A DNA stretch of 64,000 nucleotides, taken from NCBI GenBank assembly GCA_944381575.1, contig CALWLS010000004.1, positions 1-64,000 on the forward strand. Direction: 5' to 3'. This DNA is from an uncultured Lachnospiraceae bacterium (GTDB taxonomy: Bacteria > Bacillota > Clostridia > Lachnospirales > Lachnospiraceae). Under the pieces are notes generated by a model, which was not told the DNA's origin, did not search any database, and saw only the letters and a list, made by a program, of their open reading frames with translations. This document shows, piece by piece, positions 52,667 to 61,609 of this stretch (its first letter is position 1; each line of letters begins with the position of its first letter). The translations under genes and the position numbers were made by a program.

Positions 52667-54250
52667 TTATCTTCCCAGTCCCTTAAGAAAATACTCGTCC
52701 CTGTATTCTATTGCGGCCTTTTCTATCTGATCCGCTTCCTCGTCGGACATCTTTCCCGTATCCTCTATGCTCCTCATAAGGCTGTCAAGATTATAGCGGG
52801 AATACTTTAAAAAGCCTTCGATAAACTCTCCGATGCTGTCTATAGGAATTCCTACTAAGACTCTCCTTAAGGCCGCCGTAAGTATGAATACCTGTTCCGC
52901 CTGGGAATACGGATGATACTGCTTCTGCCTGAGTATGCGCATTACGCCCTGACCGAACTGAAGCTGTTTTTTCGTGGTCTCGTCCAGATCACTGGAGAAC
53001 TGTGTGAACACCTCCATCTCACGATATACGGCAAGAGTAAGCTTCATGCCTGCAGCCGCCTTTTTCATGGCCTTGGTCTGCGCGTCTCCTCCAACTCGTG
53101 AAACGGATATGCCGACATTTACCGCCGGACGCTGTCCTGAGAAAAACAGTCCGCTCTCAAGGAATATCTGTCCGTCCGTTATGGATATAACGTTTGTAGG
53201 TATGTACGCCGAAACATCGCCTGCCTGGGTTTCTATGATAGGCAGCGCCGTAAGGCTTCCTCCTCCCAGCTCATCCGAAAGATGCGCCGATCTCTCAAGA
53301 AGCCTTGAATGCAGGTAGAATACGTCTCCAGGATATGCCTCCCTTCCCGGAGATCTCTCCAAAAGAAGGCTTATAGTCCTGTAGGCAATGGCATGCTTTG
53401 AAAGATCGTCATATACGATCAGCACATCCCTGCCCTTATGCATGAAATATTCCCCCAGCGCCGTGCCGGCGTAAGGGACTATATACTGAAGCGGAGCCGA
53501 GTCGCTGGCCGTCGCGGCTATTATCGTCGTATATTCCATGGCTCCGCGCTTTTTCAGCTCCTCATAAAGCCTTGCTACCGACGATGCCTTCTGGCCTATG
53601 GCAACATAGATACAGATAACGCCCTTCCCCTTCTGGTTAAGTATCGTATCCGTGGCTATTGCTGTCTTACCGGTCTGCCTGTCTCCTATTATGAGCTCTC
53701 TCTGTCCCCTTCCGATCGGGAACATGGAATCTATGGCAAGTATCCCTGTCTCAAGAGGCGTATTGACCGGCTGTCTTTCTATTATTCCCGGAGCCGGAGC
53801 GTCCACCTTTCTGTAGCCGTCGTTCAGGATACGTCCGTTTCCGTCTATCGGATTTCCTATCGGATCGATGACCCTGCCTATGTAGCCTTCGCCGACTCCC
53901 ATGGCAGCTGTCCTCTTGGTCCTCCTCACGATACTGCCCTCAGTGACCGTCCTGTCGTCTCCAAACAGGATACAGCCCACGGTATCTCCTTTGAGATCGA
54001 GGATCATTCCCCTGACGCCGCCGGCAAATATAAGTATCTCACTGTACATGGCCGACTTGAGGCCCGAGACCGTAGCTATCCCGTCTCCTACTGTGAGCAC
54101 CGTTCCTGTTTCATCCTTAAGATCATCAGGAGTCCAGTCCCTTAGAGCGTCCTTCATTAAGGGGATGAGATTTTCCTCATCCAGATCCATATGCTCCAGA
54201 AAATCCCTGAGTTCATCCAGCTCGGCATTTATTAAAGCATCACTGATCAT
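52667..54250 (-). CDS. atpA: ATP synthase F1 subunit alpha, atypical N-terminus
   Basis: Nucleotide-binding, non-catalytic F1 subunit. P-loop GDRQTGKT near residue 190, PIGRGQRELIIGDRQTGKTAIA, and the late RPAVNVGISVSRVGGDAQ signature are present. 527 residues, about 20 longer than usual. The excess is at the N-terminus: about 48 acidic residues (MISDALINAELDELRDFLEH at the start) precede GTVLTVGDGIATVSGL, and the usual short EIS-type helix that docks the delta subunit is not recognisable. The gene overlaps atpF directly; no atpH lies between. Confidence 0.96.
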   Translation of the reverse strand: MISDALINAELDELRDFLEHMDLDEENLIPLMKDALRDWTPDDLKDETGTVLTVGDGIATVSGLKSAMYSEILIFAGGVRGMILDLKGDTVGCILFGDDRTVTEGSIVRRTKRTAAMGVGEGYIGRVIDPIGNPIDGNGRILNDGYRKVDAPAPGIIERQPVNTPLETGILAIDSMFPIGRGQRELIIGDRQTGKTAIATDTILNQKGKGVICIYVAIGQKASSVARLYEELKKRGAMEYTTIIAATASDSAPLQYIVPYAGTALGEYFMHKGRDVLIVYDDLSKHAIAYRTISLLLERSPGREAYPGDVFYLHSRLLERSAHLSDELGGGSLTALPIIETQAGDVSAYIPTNVISITDGQIFLESGLFFSGQRPAVNVGISVSRVGGDAQTKAMKKAAAGMKLTLAVYREMEVFTQFSSDLDETTKKQLQFGQGVMRILRQKQYHPYSQAEQVFILTAALRRVLVGIPIDSIGEFIEGFLKYSRYNLDSLMRSIEDTGKMSDEEADQIEKAAIEYRDEYFLKGLGR

Positions 54251-54692
54251 TCTTCTCCTCCTTGTGAAGGATCTTGTTTTCGGCTTCTATGACCATCTCT
54301 ATTATGTCATGCTTTGCCGACTTGATTATGCGGTTATGCTCTTTCAGGGCCTTCTCCCTGGCGTCTGCTAATATCTGCTTTCCTTCGGCTTCAGCTTCTC
54401 TTTTTGCTTCAGCTATGATATCCTCGGCTTCCTTTTTTGCCCTCGTCCTGATATCCCTTATCTCGGACTCAGCGTCCTTCAGCTTGTCCTGATAGAGCTT
54501 TTCCAGTTCCTCAGCCTTTTTATATTCACTCTCCGTGCTGGCCTTCAGCTCCTCATACTTTGAGGTGCGTTTATCCATAAAGGCCCTTACCGGCTTATAC
54601 AGCAGGAAATAAAGTCCCCCGGCAAGTATGACGAAGTTCATGACATGCAGGATTATCTGCTGGATATCTATATTTAACGGTAAACCTGTCAT
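54240..54692 (-). CDS. atpF: ATP synthase Fo subunit b
   Basis: Peripheral stalk subunit. An N-terminal membrane helix (IILHVMNFVILAGGLYFLLYKPV) is followed by a long charged coiled coil to the end. 150 residues, a little short for b (usually 160-170). Its 3' end overlaps atpA by 11 bases, where atpH normally lies. Confidence 0.94.
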   Translation of the reverse strand: MTGLPLNIDIQQIILHVMNFVILAGGLYFLLYKPVRAFMDKRTSKYEELKASTESEYKKAEELEKLYQDKLKDAESEIRDIRTRAKKEAEDIIAEAKREAEAEGKQILADAREKALKEHNRIIKSAKHDIIEMVIEAENKILHKEEKNDQ

Positions 54693-54707
54693 TTTTCTGC
54701 TCCAAAT

Positions 54708-55079
54708 TTATAAAACGAAGATGATAAGTATTGAAATGATGAGGGCGTATATGATGGCTGTCTCTATAAACACGATACCAAGCATCATCGCACTTCTGAC
54801 ATCATCTCCGGCCTCAGGCTGTCTCGCGATGCTCTCCTCGGACTTTGCTACCGTAAGTCCCATTCCTATACTTCCTCCAAGGGCTGCAAGTCCAACGCAG
54901 ACTCCGGCTCCTATGGCCTTTCCGGCAAGAGAGCTGCCTGCTCCGTCTTCTGCCGCATCTTCCTCAACGACCGTTTCCACAACGCCGGCGTCATCCGCCG
55001 CATATACAGGAGCCGCCATGGCAAAAAGCATCAAAGCAACCGCAATTAAAGCGCTTAACCTTTTGATCAAATTTCTCAT
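54708..55079 (-). CDS. atpE: ATP synthase Fo subunit c with signal-like extension
   Basis: Ion-carrying ring subunit. Two helices flank the polar loop ARQPEA (residues 85-90); the ion-binding carboxylate is E105 in GIVFIETAIIYALII. The residue after it (Thr) and Tyr at +5 match sodium-type rings, but the helix-1 position normally Gln in those rings is Met73, so ion choice is unclear. A 50-residue N-terminal extension begins with a signal-peptide-like segment (residues 5-27, ending VYAAD). 123 residues versus the usual 70-90. Confidence 0.94.
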   Translation of the reverse strand: MRNLIKRLSALIAVALMLFAMAAPVYAADDAGVVETVVEEDAAEDGAGSSLAGKAIGAGVCVGLAALGGSIGMGLTVAKSEESIARQPEAGDDVRSAMMLGIVFIETAIIYALIISILIIFVL

Positions 55080-55150
55080 AATGTTTAGATCCTTCCTGAA
55101 ATAAATGTATTTAATGAAAATCCCTGATCCTTAACTGTGCAGTCCGTCCG

Positions 55151-56014
55151 TCAGGCAGCCCTGCCTTCGGCTGCGGCCTCCGTATCCTTTACCGCTTTTG
55201 ATTTTTTCTTCTTATGCGGCTCCGAGACCTCTCCAAAATATATCGATACTAAAAGTGTAAGGACATAAGCCTGTATAACCGCGTGCAGCAGAGTAAACAT
55301 CACTGCTACCACCACCGGCAGTACCACGCTTAAATATATCGTATGGTACACCAGCTCTGTAACTAAAAGTCCGCTTAAGAGCGCTCCGAAAAGCCTGAAG
55401 CTCATTGAGATAGGAAGGGAATACTCCTTAAGCGTATATCCCACTCCCTTTACTCCGTTGCCCAAAACTCCTCCGAGCATTATAAACAGATACGACATGC
55501 AGCCCATGGCTATGGCCGCATTGATATCAGATATCGGCGCAGGCAGGGATATCGAAGCCCCTTCTGTGCTTATCACCTGCACTCCCAGAAGCTCAAACAG
55601 CGTACTTGTAAATATATAAGCTCCCGCTGCAAAAATATAACCTCCGAGCAGATTGCTCTTTTCCGGACAGTGCTTTTTGGCAAGATCCGTAAAATATCCT
55701 ACTGCTGTCTCCAGTATCAGCTGGAATCTCCCCGGCACCTCCGTAAATCCCGGTATGACAAATATCCTGATCAGCGCAGCCGCTATGAGCAGCACTGCAG
55801 TCATTATTATCGCCGAGATGAAGGCCGGATTTACATTCATGAGTCCGAAGAGGCTTACCTTATTAGTATCATGCAGCACTGCATCCCTCATGGCCGTCTG
55901 CACGGACTCGCCGTGAACGCCCTCCTGGCCGGTAAGCATGGCTCCTATAAACAAGAGGACTACCAGTGCCAGCCATACGGCCATGGCCTTCCGGTTTGAC
56001 TTACCCTGATCCAT
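55151..56014 (-). CDS. atpB: ATP synthase Fo subunit a
   Basis: Stator channel subunit. The essential arginine is R207 in SMSFRLFGALLSGLLVTE; LETAVGYFTDLAKKHCP and the late AVIQAYVLTLLVSIYFGE block are also typical. 287 residues with five or six helices and a lysine-rich tail. It is the first atp gene; no atpI is seen. It lies 46 bases after a cupin gene with no terminator between. Confidence 0.95.
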   Translation of the reverse strand: MDQGKSNRKAMAVWLALVVLLFIGAMLTGQEGVHGESVQTAMRDAVLHDTNKVSLFGLMNVNPAFISAIIMTAVLLIAAALIRIFVIPGFTEVPGRFQLILETAVGYFTDLAKKHCPEKSNLLGGYIFAAGAYIFTSTLFELLGVQVISTEGASISLPAPISDINAAIAMGCMSYLFIMLGGVLGNGVKGVGYTLKEYSLPISMSFRLFGALLSGLLVTELVYHTIYLSVVLPVVVAVMFTLLHAVIQAYVLTLLVSIYFGEVSEPHKKKKSKAVKDTEAAAEGRAA

Positions 56015-56060
56015 CTATACAATTACTCCTTTCAGAAACAGCCGTTTGAAACAGCCGCGG

Positions 56061-56390
56061 TCACTGCTCTGCAACCACTGCAAATACAACGAGAGGCTCA
56101 TCGTGCTCATTGATGAGGCTGTGGCTGTGGCCCTTAGGACAATATGTGACTTCTCCTGCCTTTGCCGTTTCCTTTCCATCATCATAAAGCACCGTTGCGG
56201 TACCGCTTACAACATACATGATCTCGCTGTTGGTCTCATGCTTATGGTATCCGATGACCGAACCCTTTTCGAGTCTTATGCGCATTATCTTGCCAAGCTC
56301 GTTATTAAAGGCTCTTATGGCAACAGGGCCTTCGCCGCCCTTAAAATTATTTTCGATTTTTTCTTCGATGCTTTCAAAATTAATGATCAT
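56061..56390 (-). CDS. Small cupin-domain protein
   Basis: 109-residue single cupin. Metal-binding motif 1 is GSVIGYHKHETNSEIMYVVSG and motif 2 is EVTYCPKGHSHSLIN. Such proteins include sugar-phosphate isomerases and small regulators; the function is not assignable. It directly precedes atpB and may share its transcript. Confidence 0.85.
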   Translation of the reverse strand: MIINFESIEEKIENNFKGGEGPVAIRAFNNELGKIMRIRLEKGSVIGYHKHETNSEIMYVVSGTATVLYDDGKETAKAGEVTYCPKGHSHSLINEHDEPLVVFAVVAEQ

Positions 56391-56464
56391 TGTTTTTAAA
56401 TTCCTCTCTTGAAATTTATAAAAAGATACATCTTTAAATATATCATTTTACTCTTTATATGTAT

Positions 56465-56493
56465 ATTACAAATACATCACTGTGCTTTGTTAA
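56465..56493 (-). promoter_or_regulatory. Candidate promoter of cupin-atp operon
   Basis: On the minus strand TTAACA (56488-56493), 17-base spacer, TGTAAT (56465-56470), each one base from consensus. It is about 75 bases before the cupin ATG. Confidence 0.45.
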
Positions 56494-56525
56494 AATACAA
56501 CAATGACGCGGTGATCCGTTTAAAG

Positions 56526-57827
56526 TCAGTCTGTCAGGTCATCCTCGGCATCATCGCCCACATGTCTGTTAATAAACTGAGGCCTGTACTTTGAATAAAC
56601 TATTATCTGGTCCGAATAAAGTCCCCTGTAGCCTGAAAGCATATAGCTTACCGATATGACTATCATAAAATACGGTATGCCGGCAAAGCCAAACAGCTCA
56701 AAGCTCACGAGCAGGGTCGTGAGAGGACAGTTCGTCACCCCGCAGAACACGGCGGCCATGCCTAAAGCCGCGCAGAATGAAGGGGAAAAGCCGGCGATAT
56801 GTCCGAACAGACAGCCGAAAACAGCCCCGACGCAAAATGAAGGCACTATCTCTCCTCCCTTAAATCCGGCTCCTAGGGTCACGGCTGTAAAAATCATCTT
56901 TAACAGGAAGGCAAAACTGTCAGTCTCCCCTTCAAATATGGCTCTCTCTATAAGTCCGATCCCGGCCCCGTTATAATCCCTGGTGCCGGTAAGATGAGTA
57001 AGGAGTATGACAAGGACACCTCCAACAAATACCCTTGCATAGGGATTTTTGAAGCATTTTCTGTATATGTCCCCGCTTTTATGGAGCATGACCACAAAAA
57101 CCGCACTGACAGCCGCGCACAGCGCACCCAATATAAATACCTTAACTCCCCCCGCCGCGCTTAAGGCCGGCGCTCCTGAGAGTATGAAGGCCTCAGGGTC
57201 TATGCCTATACCGGCGGCGAATCTTGACGCTATTATGGAAGCAAAAACACAGGGCACTAAAGCCGAGTAATGCATTATACCGACGCTGATGACCTCCATG
57301 GAAAAAACCACCGCAGCCATTGGAGTCCCGAATACGGCGGCGAATGCAGCGCTCATGCCGCACATGATGAGTACTTTTGTGTCTCTCTCATTCCGTTTAA
57401 GCACTCTGGCTATGACATTTCCAAAGCTTCCTCCCATCTGAAGCGCGGCGCCCTCACGGCCTGCTGAGCCTCCCGTAAGGTGAGTAAGTATAGTGGATAT
57501 AAATATCAGCACAGCCATCTTTCCCGGGACATGCATATCGGAGTTTATCGACCCTATAACAAGATTCGTTCCGCGGTCATTGTACGTGCCTGCAGCCCTG
57601 TATAAAAATACTATTATAAGCCCTGCAAAGGGCAGCAGATATAAGATCCAGCCATGGGCCGCAAAGGCTTCAGTGGCAAGCTTTAATATATAGGCGAACA
57701 GAGAGCTGTAGACCCCTACTATGATTCCTGCCGCAACCGAGAGCACGACCCAGTACAGGCAGGTCTTCATTTTCAGAAAAAGATGCCTTCCCTCTCCTGT
57801 TATCTGTTTTTTGATATTATCCGTCAT
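56526..57827 (-). CDS. CLC family antiporter, CLC-F (fluoride/proton) type
   Basis: 433-residue membrane protein with about 10-12 helices. The block GTNLVIGSIN followed by LTHLTGGSAGREGAALQMGGSFG, and later VFGTPMAAVVFSMEV, follow the pattern of CLC-F fluoride exporters, which carry NNLII-like and GREGT-like motifs instead of chloride-type GSGIP and GREGP. Here GREGA replaces GREGT. This subtype assignment is from motif memory. No fluoride riboswitch is seen in the 190 bases upstream. Confidence 0.82.
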   Translation of the reverse strand: MTDNIKKQITGEGRHLFLKMKTCLYWVVLSVAAGIIVGVYSSLFAYILKLATEAFAAHGWILYLLPFAGLIIVFLYRAAGTYNDRGTNLVIGSINSDMHVPGKMAVLIFISTILTHLTGGSAGREGAALQMGGSFGNVIARVLKRNERDTKVLIMCGMSAAFAAVFGTPMAAVVFSMEVISVGIMHYSALVPCVFASIIASRFAAGIGIDPEAFILSGAPALSAAGGVKVFILGALCAAVSAVFVVMLHKSGDIYRKCFKNPYARVFVGGVLVILLTHLTGTRDYNGAGIGLIERAIFEGETDSFAFLLKMIFTAVTLGAGFKGGEIVPSFCVGAVFGCLFGHIAGFSPSFCAALGMAAVFCGVTNCPLTTLLVSFELFGFAGIPYFMIVISVSYMLSGYRGLYSDQIIVYSKYRPQFINRHVGDDAEDDLTD

Positions 57828-57904
57828 AAATACTCCTTTTCGTGCCGCAGCATATTAAATATACCACACCTTAAAGGAAGCTATGCATTAAAAACTGCTA
57901 AATT

Positions 57905-57966
57905 TAAAAACTCCCTCCCCTTGTCCGGCAGCGTATCCCCTGCTGCCGGGCCCGGAAAGAGAGTTT
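57905..57966 (-). terminator. Rho-independent terminator of clpB
   Basis: The minus strand has an outer 10-bp arm (CTCTCTTTCC with GGGGAGGGAG), an inner CCGGCAGC/GCTGCCGG stem, then TTTTTAAA. T-runs on both flanks allow function in both directions. Confidence 0.88.
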
Positions 57967-58017
57967 TTATATTTTCTGTATTTAATATTTTCTATATATG
58001 CAGTTTGCCTCGGTCAT

Positions 58018-60606
58018 TTACTGCTTTCTGTTTACGGTAAGTTTTCCGTCCACGCAGTCTATGACCATAGTATCGCCTTCAATGATCCTGTTCTCCAGCA
58101 TGGCTTTTGCCGCTAAGGTTTCTATATTTTTCTGCATGAACCTCTTTAACGGGCGGGCTCCGAACTGAGGATCGTACCCGTTATCGATACAGTAATCCCT
58201 TGCTGCATCCGTCAGCTCAAGCTTCATATTCCTGTCCGCTATGCGGCGGTTGATATCATCAACAAGCAGTCCTACGATCTTTGAGATATCAGCTTTCTGA
58301 AGCGGCTTAAAGAGTATTATCTCATCCAGACGGTTAAGGAACTCAGGCCTGAAGCTTGCCTTTAAAAGCTTATCCACCTCATCCCTTGCCTTGCTGCTGA
58401 TCTCTCCGTCAGCATCTATGCCGTTTAACAGATACTCGGAGCCAAGGTTTGAGGTAAGTATGATGATGGTGTTTTTAAAGTCCACGGTCTTGCCCTTGGA
58501 ATCCGTTATACGTCCGTCGTCAAGAACCTGCAGCAGGATATTGAACACATCAGGATGAGCCTTTTCTATCTCATCAAAAAGCACTACTGAATACGGCTTT
58601 CTGCGCACTGCTTCCGTAAGCTGTCCGCCCTCCTCGTAGCCGACGTATCCCGGAGGCGCTCCTATAAGACGGCTCACGGAATATTTCTCCATGTATTCGG
58701 ACATGTCGATACGGACTATGTTATTTTCATCATCAAAGAGGCTCTCCGCAAGTGTCTTTGCAAGTTCCGTCTTACCTACTCCGGTAGGGCCCATGAACAG
58801 GAAGGAACCTATCGGCTTTGACGGATCCTTTATTCCGGCCTTGGACCTTATGATGGCGTCGGAAACCTTTTCCACCGCTTCATTCTGTCCTATTACCCTC
58901 TTATGCAGCTCATCCGGAAGATGAAGCACCTTATTCCTCTCCGTCTCGGACAGCTTTGCCACCGGTATGCCGGTCCACTTGGATACTATCTTTGCTATCT
59001 CGTCCTCGGTAACGCTTTCATGCACCAGGTCGCGTCCCTCGGCCCTGCTCCTTTCCTCTTCGGCTTCGAGCTGTTTTTTAAGCTCAGGGATCTTTCCGTA
59101 CAGTATGGCTCCGGCCTCCTCATAAGAGCCCTGCCTCTGAAGTATCTCCGCTTCGTCATTCAGCTTTTCTATCTCCTCACGGAGTGCCGAAAGCTTATCG
59201 GCGTTGCTCTTTTCATACTGCCACTTTGCCTTTTTTGCCTCAAAATCGCTCTTTAGTTCAGCCAGCTCCCTCTGAAGCTCCTCAAGCCTCTTTTTGGAGA
59301 TCTCGTCAGTTTCCTTTTTAAGGGCTGATACCTCTATCTCAAGCTGAGTGATCTTCCTCTGCTGTTCATCAAGCTCGGCAGGCAGCTGATTCATCTCCGT
59401 CTTAATCATGGCACAGGCCTCATCCACAAGGTCTATAGCCTTATCCGGAAGGAACCTGTCAGATATATATCTGTTGGAAAGTATTGCGGCCTGAGCAAGA
59501 GCGGCGTCCGTTATCTTTACTCCGTGGAATACCTCATAACGGTTTTTAAGTCCTCTTAATATGGATATGGTATCCTCAACTGAAGGCTCATCCACCATTA
59601 CCGGCTGGAAACGTCTCTCCAAAGCCGGATCCTTTTCTATATATCTGTACTCTTCAAGGGTAGTTGCTCCAATACAGTGGAGCTCTCCTCTTGCAAGCAT
59701 AGGCTTAAGCATGTTGCCGGCATCCATGGAGCCTTCAGTCTTTCCGGCTCCTACTATGGTATGTATCTCATCAATAAAGAGGATTATCTCTCCGTCAGAC
59801 TCTGACACCTCTTTAAGCACGGCTTTCAGCCTTTCCTCAAATTCACCCCTGTACTTGGCTCCTGCTACCAGCGCTCCCATGTCGAGGGCAAATATCCTTT
59901 TGTCTTTAAGGCTGTCCGGCACATCGCCCCTCACTATACGCTGGGCAAGTCCTTCCACCACCGCGGTCTTTCCTACTCCCGGCTCTCCTATGAGCACAGG
60001 GTTGTTTTTTGTCTTACGGCTTAAGATCCTGACAACATTCCTGATCTCCTGATCCCTGCCTATAACGGGATCGAGCTTCTGCTGGCGCGCCCTTTCCACC
60101 AGGTCGTATCCGTATTTATTAAGGGTATCATATGTAGCCTCAGGGTTATCGGACATTACCTTCTGATTGCCCCTCACCTCGGAAAGAGCCTTAAGGAACG
60201 CGTCCTTAGTTATACCGTATCTCCTTAAGAGCTCGTCAACATCCCTGTCCCTTACATCCATGAGCGAAAGGAAAATATGCTCCACCGAAACATACTCATC
60301 CCCCATGGCCTTTGCCTTATCCTCGGCTCCCGTAAGGGCTCTGTTGGCGTTATTTGAAAAATACATATTGGCGCTCTGCCCGCTGACCTTCGGATACCTT
60401 GAGATCACATCCGTCATGTCTCTCTTGAACGCCGCAAGGTCTATACCCATTTTCTGCAAAAGTTTGGCAATAAGGCTGTCGTCGATATTTATCAGGCTGT
60501 ACATTAAATGCATGGCCTCTATCTGCTGGTTTCCGTATTCCAGGCATACGCTCTGGCATCCGTTCACCGCCTCAGCTGATTTCTGTGTGAATTTATTGAT
60601 GTTCAT
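58018..60606 (-). CDS. clpB: Disaggregase ClpB
   Basis: Hexameric AAA+ chaperone that rescues aggregated proteins with DnaK. 862 residues: Clp N-domain (1-145), NBD1 with Walker A GEPGVGKT at 207-214 and [15 protein letters not shown], a coiled-coil middle domain (about 405-525) and NBD2 with [12 protein letters not shown] near 605 and [14 protein letters not shown]. The middle domain and the lack of an IGF/IGL ClpP loop distinguish it from ClpA/C. A CIRCE operator and consensus promoter are immediately upstream. Confidence 0.97.
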   Translation of the reverse strand: MNINKFTQKSAEAVNGCQSVCLEYGNQQIEAMHLMYSLINIDDSLIAKLLQKMGIDLAAFKRDMTDVISRYPKVSGQSANMYFSNNANRALTGAEDKAKAMGDEYVSVEHIFLSLMDVRDRDVDELLRRYGITKDAFLKALSEVRGNQKVMSDNPEATYDTLNKYGYDLVERARQQKLDPVIGRDQEIRNVVRILSRKTKNNPVLIGEPGVGKTAVVEGLAQRIVRGDVPDSLKDKRIFALDMGALVAGAKYRGEFEERLKAVLKEVSESDGEIILFIDEIHTIVGAGKTEGSMDAGNMLKPMLARGELHCIGATTLEEYRYIEKDPALERRFQPVMVDEPSVEDTISILRGLKNRYEVFHGVKITDAALAQAAILSNRYISDRFLPDKAIDLVDEACAMIKTEMNQLPAELDEQQRKITQLEIEVSALKKETDEISKKRLEELQRELAELKSDFEAKKAKWQYEKSNADKLSALREEIEKLNDEAEILQRQGSYEEAGAILYGKIPELKKQLEAEEERSRAEGRDLVHESVTEDEIAKIVSKWTGIPVAKLSETERNKVLHLPDELHKRVIGQNEAVEKVSDAIIRSKAGIKDPSKPIGSFLFMGPTGVGKTELAKTLAESLFDDENNIVRIDMSEYMEKYSVSRLIGAPPGYVGYEEGGQLTEAVRRKPYSVVLFDEIEKAHPDVFNILLQVLDDGRITDSKGKTVDFKNTIIILTSNLGSEYLLNGIDADGEISSKARDEVDKLLKASFRPEFLNRLDEIILFKPLQKADISKIVGLLVDDINRRIADRNMKLELTDAARDYCIDNGYDPQFGARPLKRFMQKNIETLAAKAMLENRIIEGDTMVIDCVDGKLTVNRKQ

Positions 60607-60662
60607 AGTTTTTCACCTCCTTATAAAGGTTATATGAACAATTTTTCTTCTGTACGAGGATA

Positions 60663-60690
60663 ATTATACCACCGCTGTTAGCACTGTCAA
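60663..60690 (-). promoter_or_regulatory. Consensus sigma-A promoter of clpB
   Basis: The minus strand carries TTGACA (60685-60690), a 16-base spacer and TATAAT (60663-60668), both perfect. The -35 is inside the CIRCE operator. Confidence 0.9.
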
Positions 60691-60704
60691 GCTTCGAGTG
60701 CTAA
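60678..60704. promoter_or_regulatory. CIRCE operator (HrcA binding site) of clpB
   Basis: TTAGCACTG-N9-GAGTGCTAA, identical in both arms to the hsp20 operator and with the same single departure from consensus. HrcA should repress clpB and hsp20 together. Confidence 0.94.
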
Positions 60705-60805
60705 TATTTTGTGAATTATCGGTGAAGACTGTCACAGGCTATATACTCTGACAGTAAAGACTTAAACCATCCCCCCCTATAACCACGCCGCATGTAACCA
60801 CGTCA

Positions 60806-60847
60806 TAAAAAATGCCGGAAAGGCATCGTCAAGACGCCCTCCCGGCA
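60806..60847 (-). terminator. Rho-independent terminator of the PHP gene
   Basis: The minus strand forms a 15-bp stem (TGCCGG...GGGCGTC with GATGCC...CCGGCA, including G-U pairs), loop TTGAC, then TTTTTTA. Confidence 0.88.
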
Positions 60848-60866
60848 GAAAAAAGAAGAAAAAAGA

Positions 60867-61592
60867 TTATACGTTAAATGCTTTATCGTTTAAGACGTAT
60901 TTAAGCCCGTCTTCCCTTGTATTTAATACAAGCTCTTCAGGATACCCCGCTTTTTTTATCATCTCTACGGCTTTTTCAAGATCTCCGACATCGTAGTAGA
61001 TATGGGCGTCGCTTCCGAGTATTACCGGAAGCTCATAGCTTTTTGCGATCTCAAGCCACTTCATTACGTTTTTGTCCGCGTTCTGTCTGCCCGATCTTGC
61101 CACAAATGAAGAATTATTGACCTCCAGCGCAACCTTCAGTTCTTTTGCCGCCGGAATAAGCCTCTCGTACTCAAGCGGATACCTGTCATCGTCAGGATGG
61201 CCTATTATCTTGACATAAGGATTTTTCATTGCCCCTATAAGGGCGTCTGTATTTTCCTTTGGCGTTCCCGGATCAATGCATGGGATGTGAAGGCTCGCTA
61301 TCACATAGTCCATTTTCTTAAGAACGCTTTCATCAAGGTCGATGTTTCCCTCATGATCCATGATATTGGCCTCGACTCCCGCGTACACCTCTATTCCCAT
61401 GATCTGTCTCTTGATGCATTTAAAATTATTGAAATATATCACGCCTGCCGATCCCGGCATTGCCGGAGCATGATCCGACACGCCGTAGGCCTTAAGTCCC
61501 CTGGATACTGCCTCCTCTATATTTTCCTTAAGAGTGCTGAAGGCGTGTCCGCTGGCCAGCGTATGCGTATGTATGTCAAAATAAATGTTCAT
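60867..61592 (-). CDS. PHP domain phosphoesterase, YcdX-like
   Basis: 241-residue trinuclear-zinc hydrolase of the PHP superfamily. Metal ligands are visible in YFDIHTHTLASGHAFST, GVSDHAP, GVEANIMD, VIASLH, IIGHPDDDRYPL and ILGSDAHIYYDVG, the full set for the YcdX branch. The substrate is a phosphoester that cannot be named from sequence. It lies 17 bases after the ABC ATPase gene and is followed by a strong terminator. Confidence 0.9.
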   Translation of the reverse strand: MNIYFDIHTHTLASGHAFSTLKENIEEAVSRGLKAYGVSDHAPAMPGSAGVIYFNNFKCIKRQIMGIEVYAGVEANIMDHEGNIDLDESVLKKMDYVIASLHIPCIDPGTPKENTDALIGAMKNPYVKIIGHPDDDRYPLEYERLIPAAKELKVALEVNNSSFVARSGRQNADKNVMKWLEIAKSYELPVILGSDAHIYYDVGDLEKAVEMIKKAGYPEELVLNTREDGLKYVLNDKAFNV

Positions 61593-61609
61593 CCTGCCTC
61601 TTCCTTAGC

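Noticed and set aside
52667..52830. Delta subunit fused to the alpha N-terminus
   Set aside because: The extension is only about 20 residues, far too short for delta, so a fusion is not supported.
56030..56060. Terminator between the cupin gene and atpB
   Set aside because: CGGCTGTTTC occurs twice as a direct repeat, not an inverted one, so it cannot form a hairpin.
57828..58017. Fluoride riboswitch before the CLC-F-type gene
   Set aside because: The expected conserved pseudoknot motifs are not present; the region is explained by the clpB terminator and AT-rich DNA.
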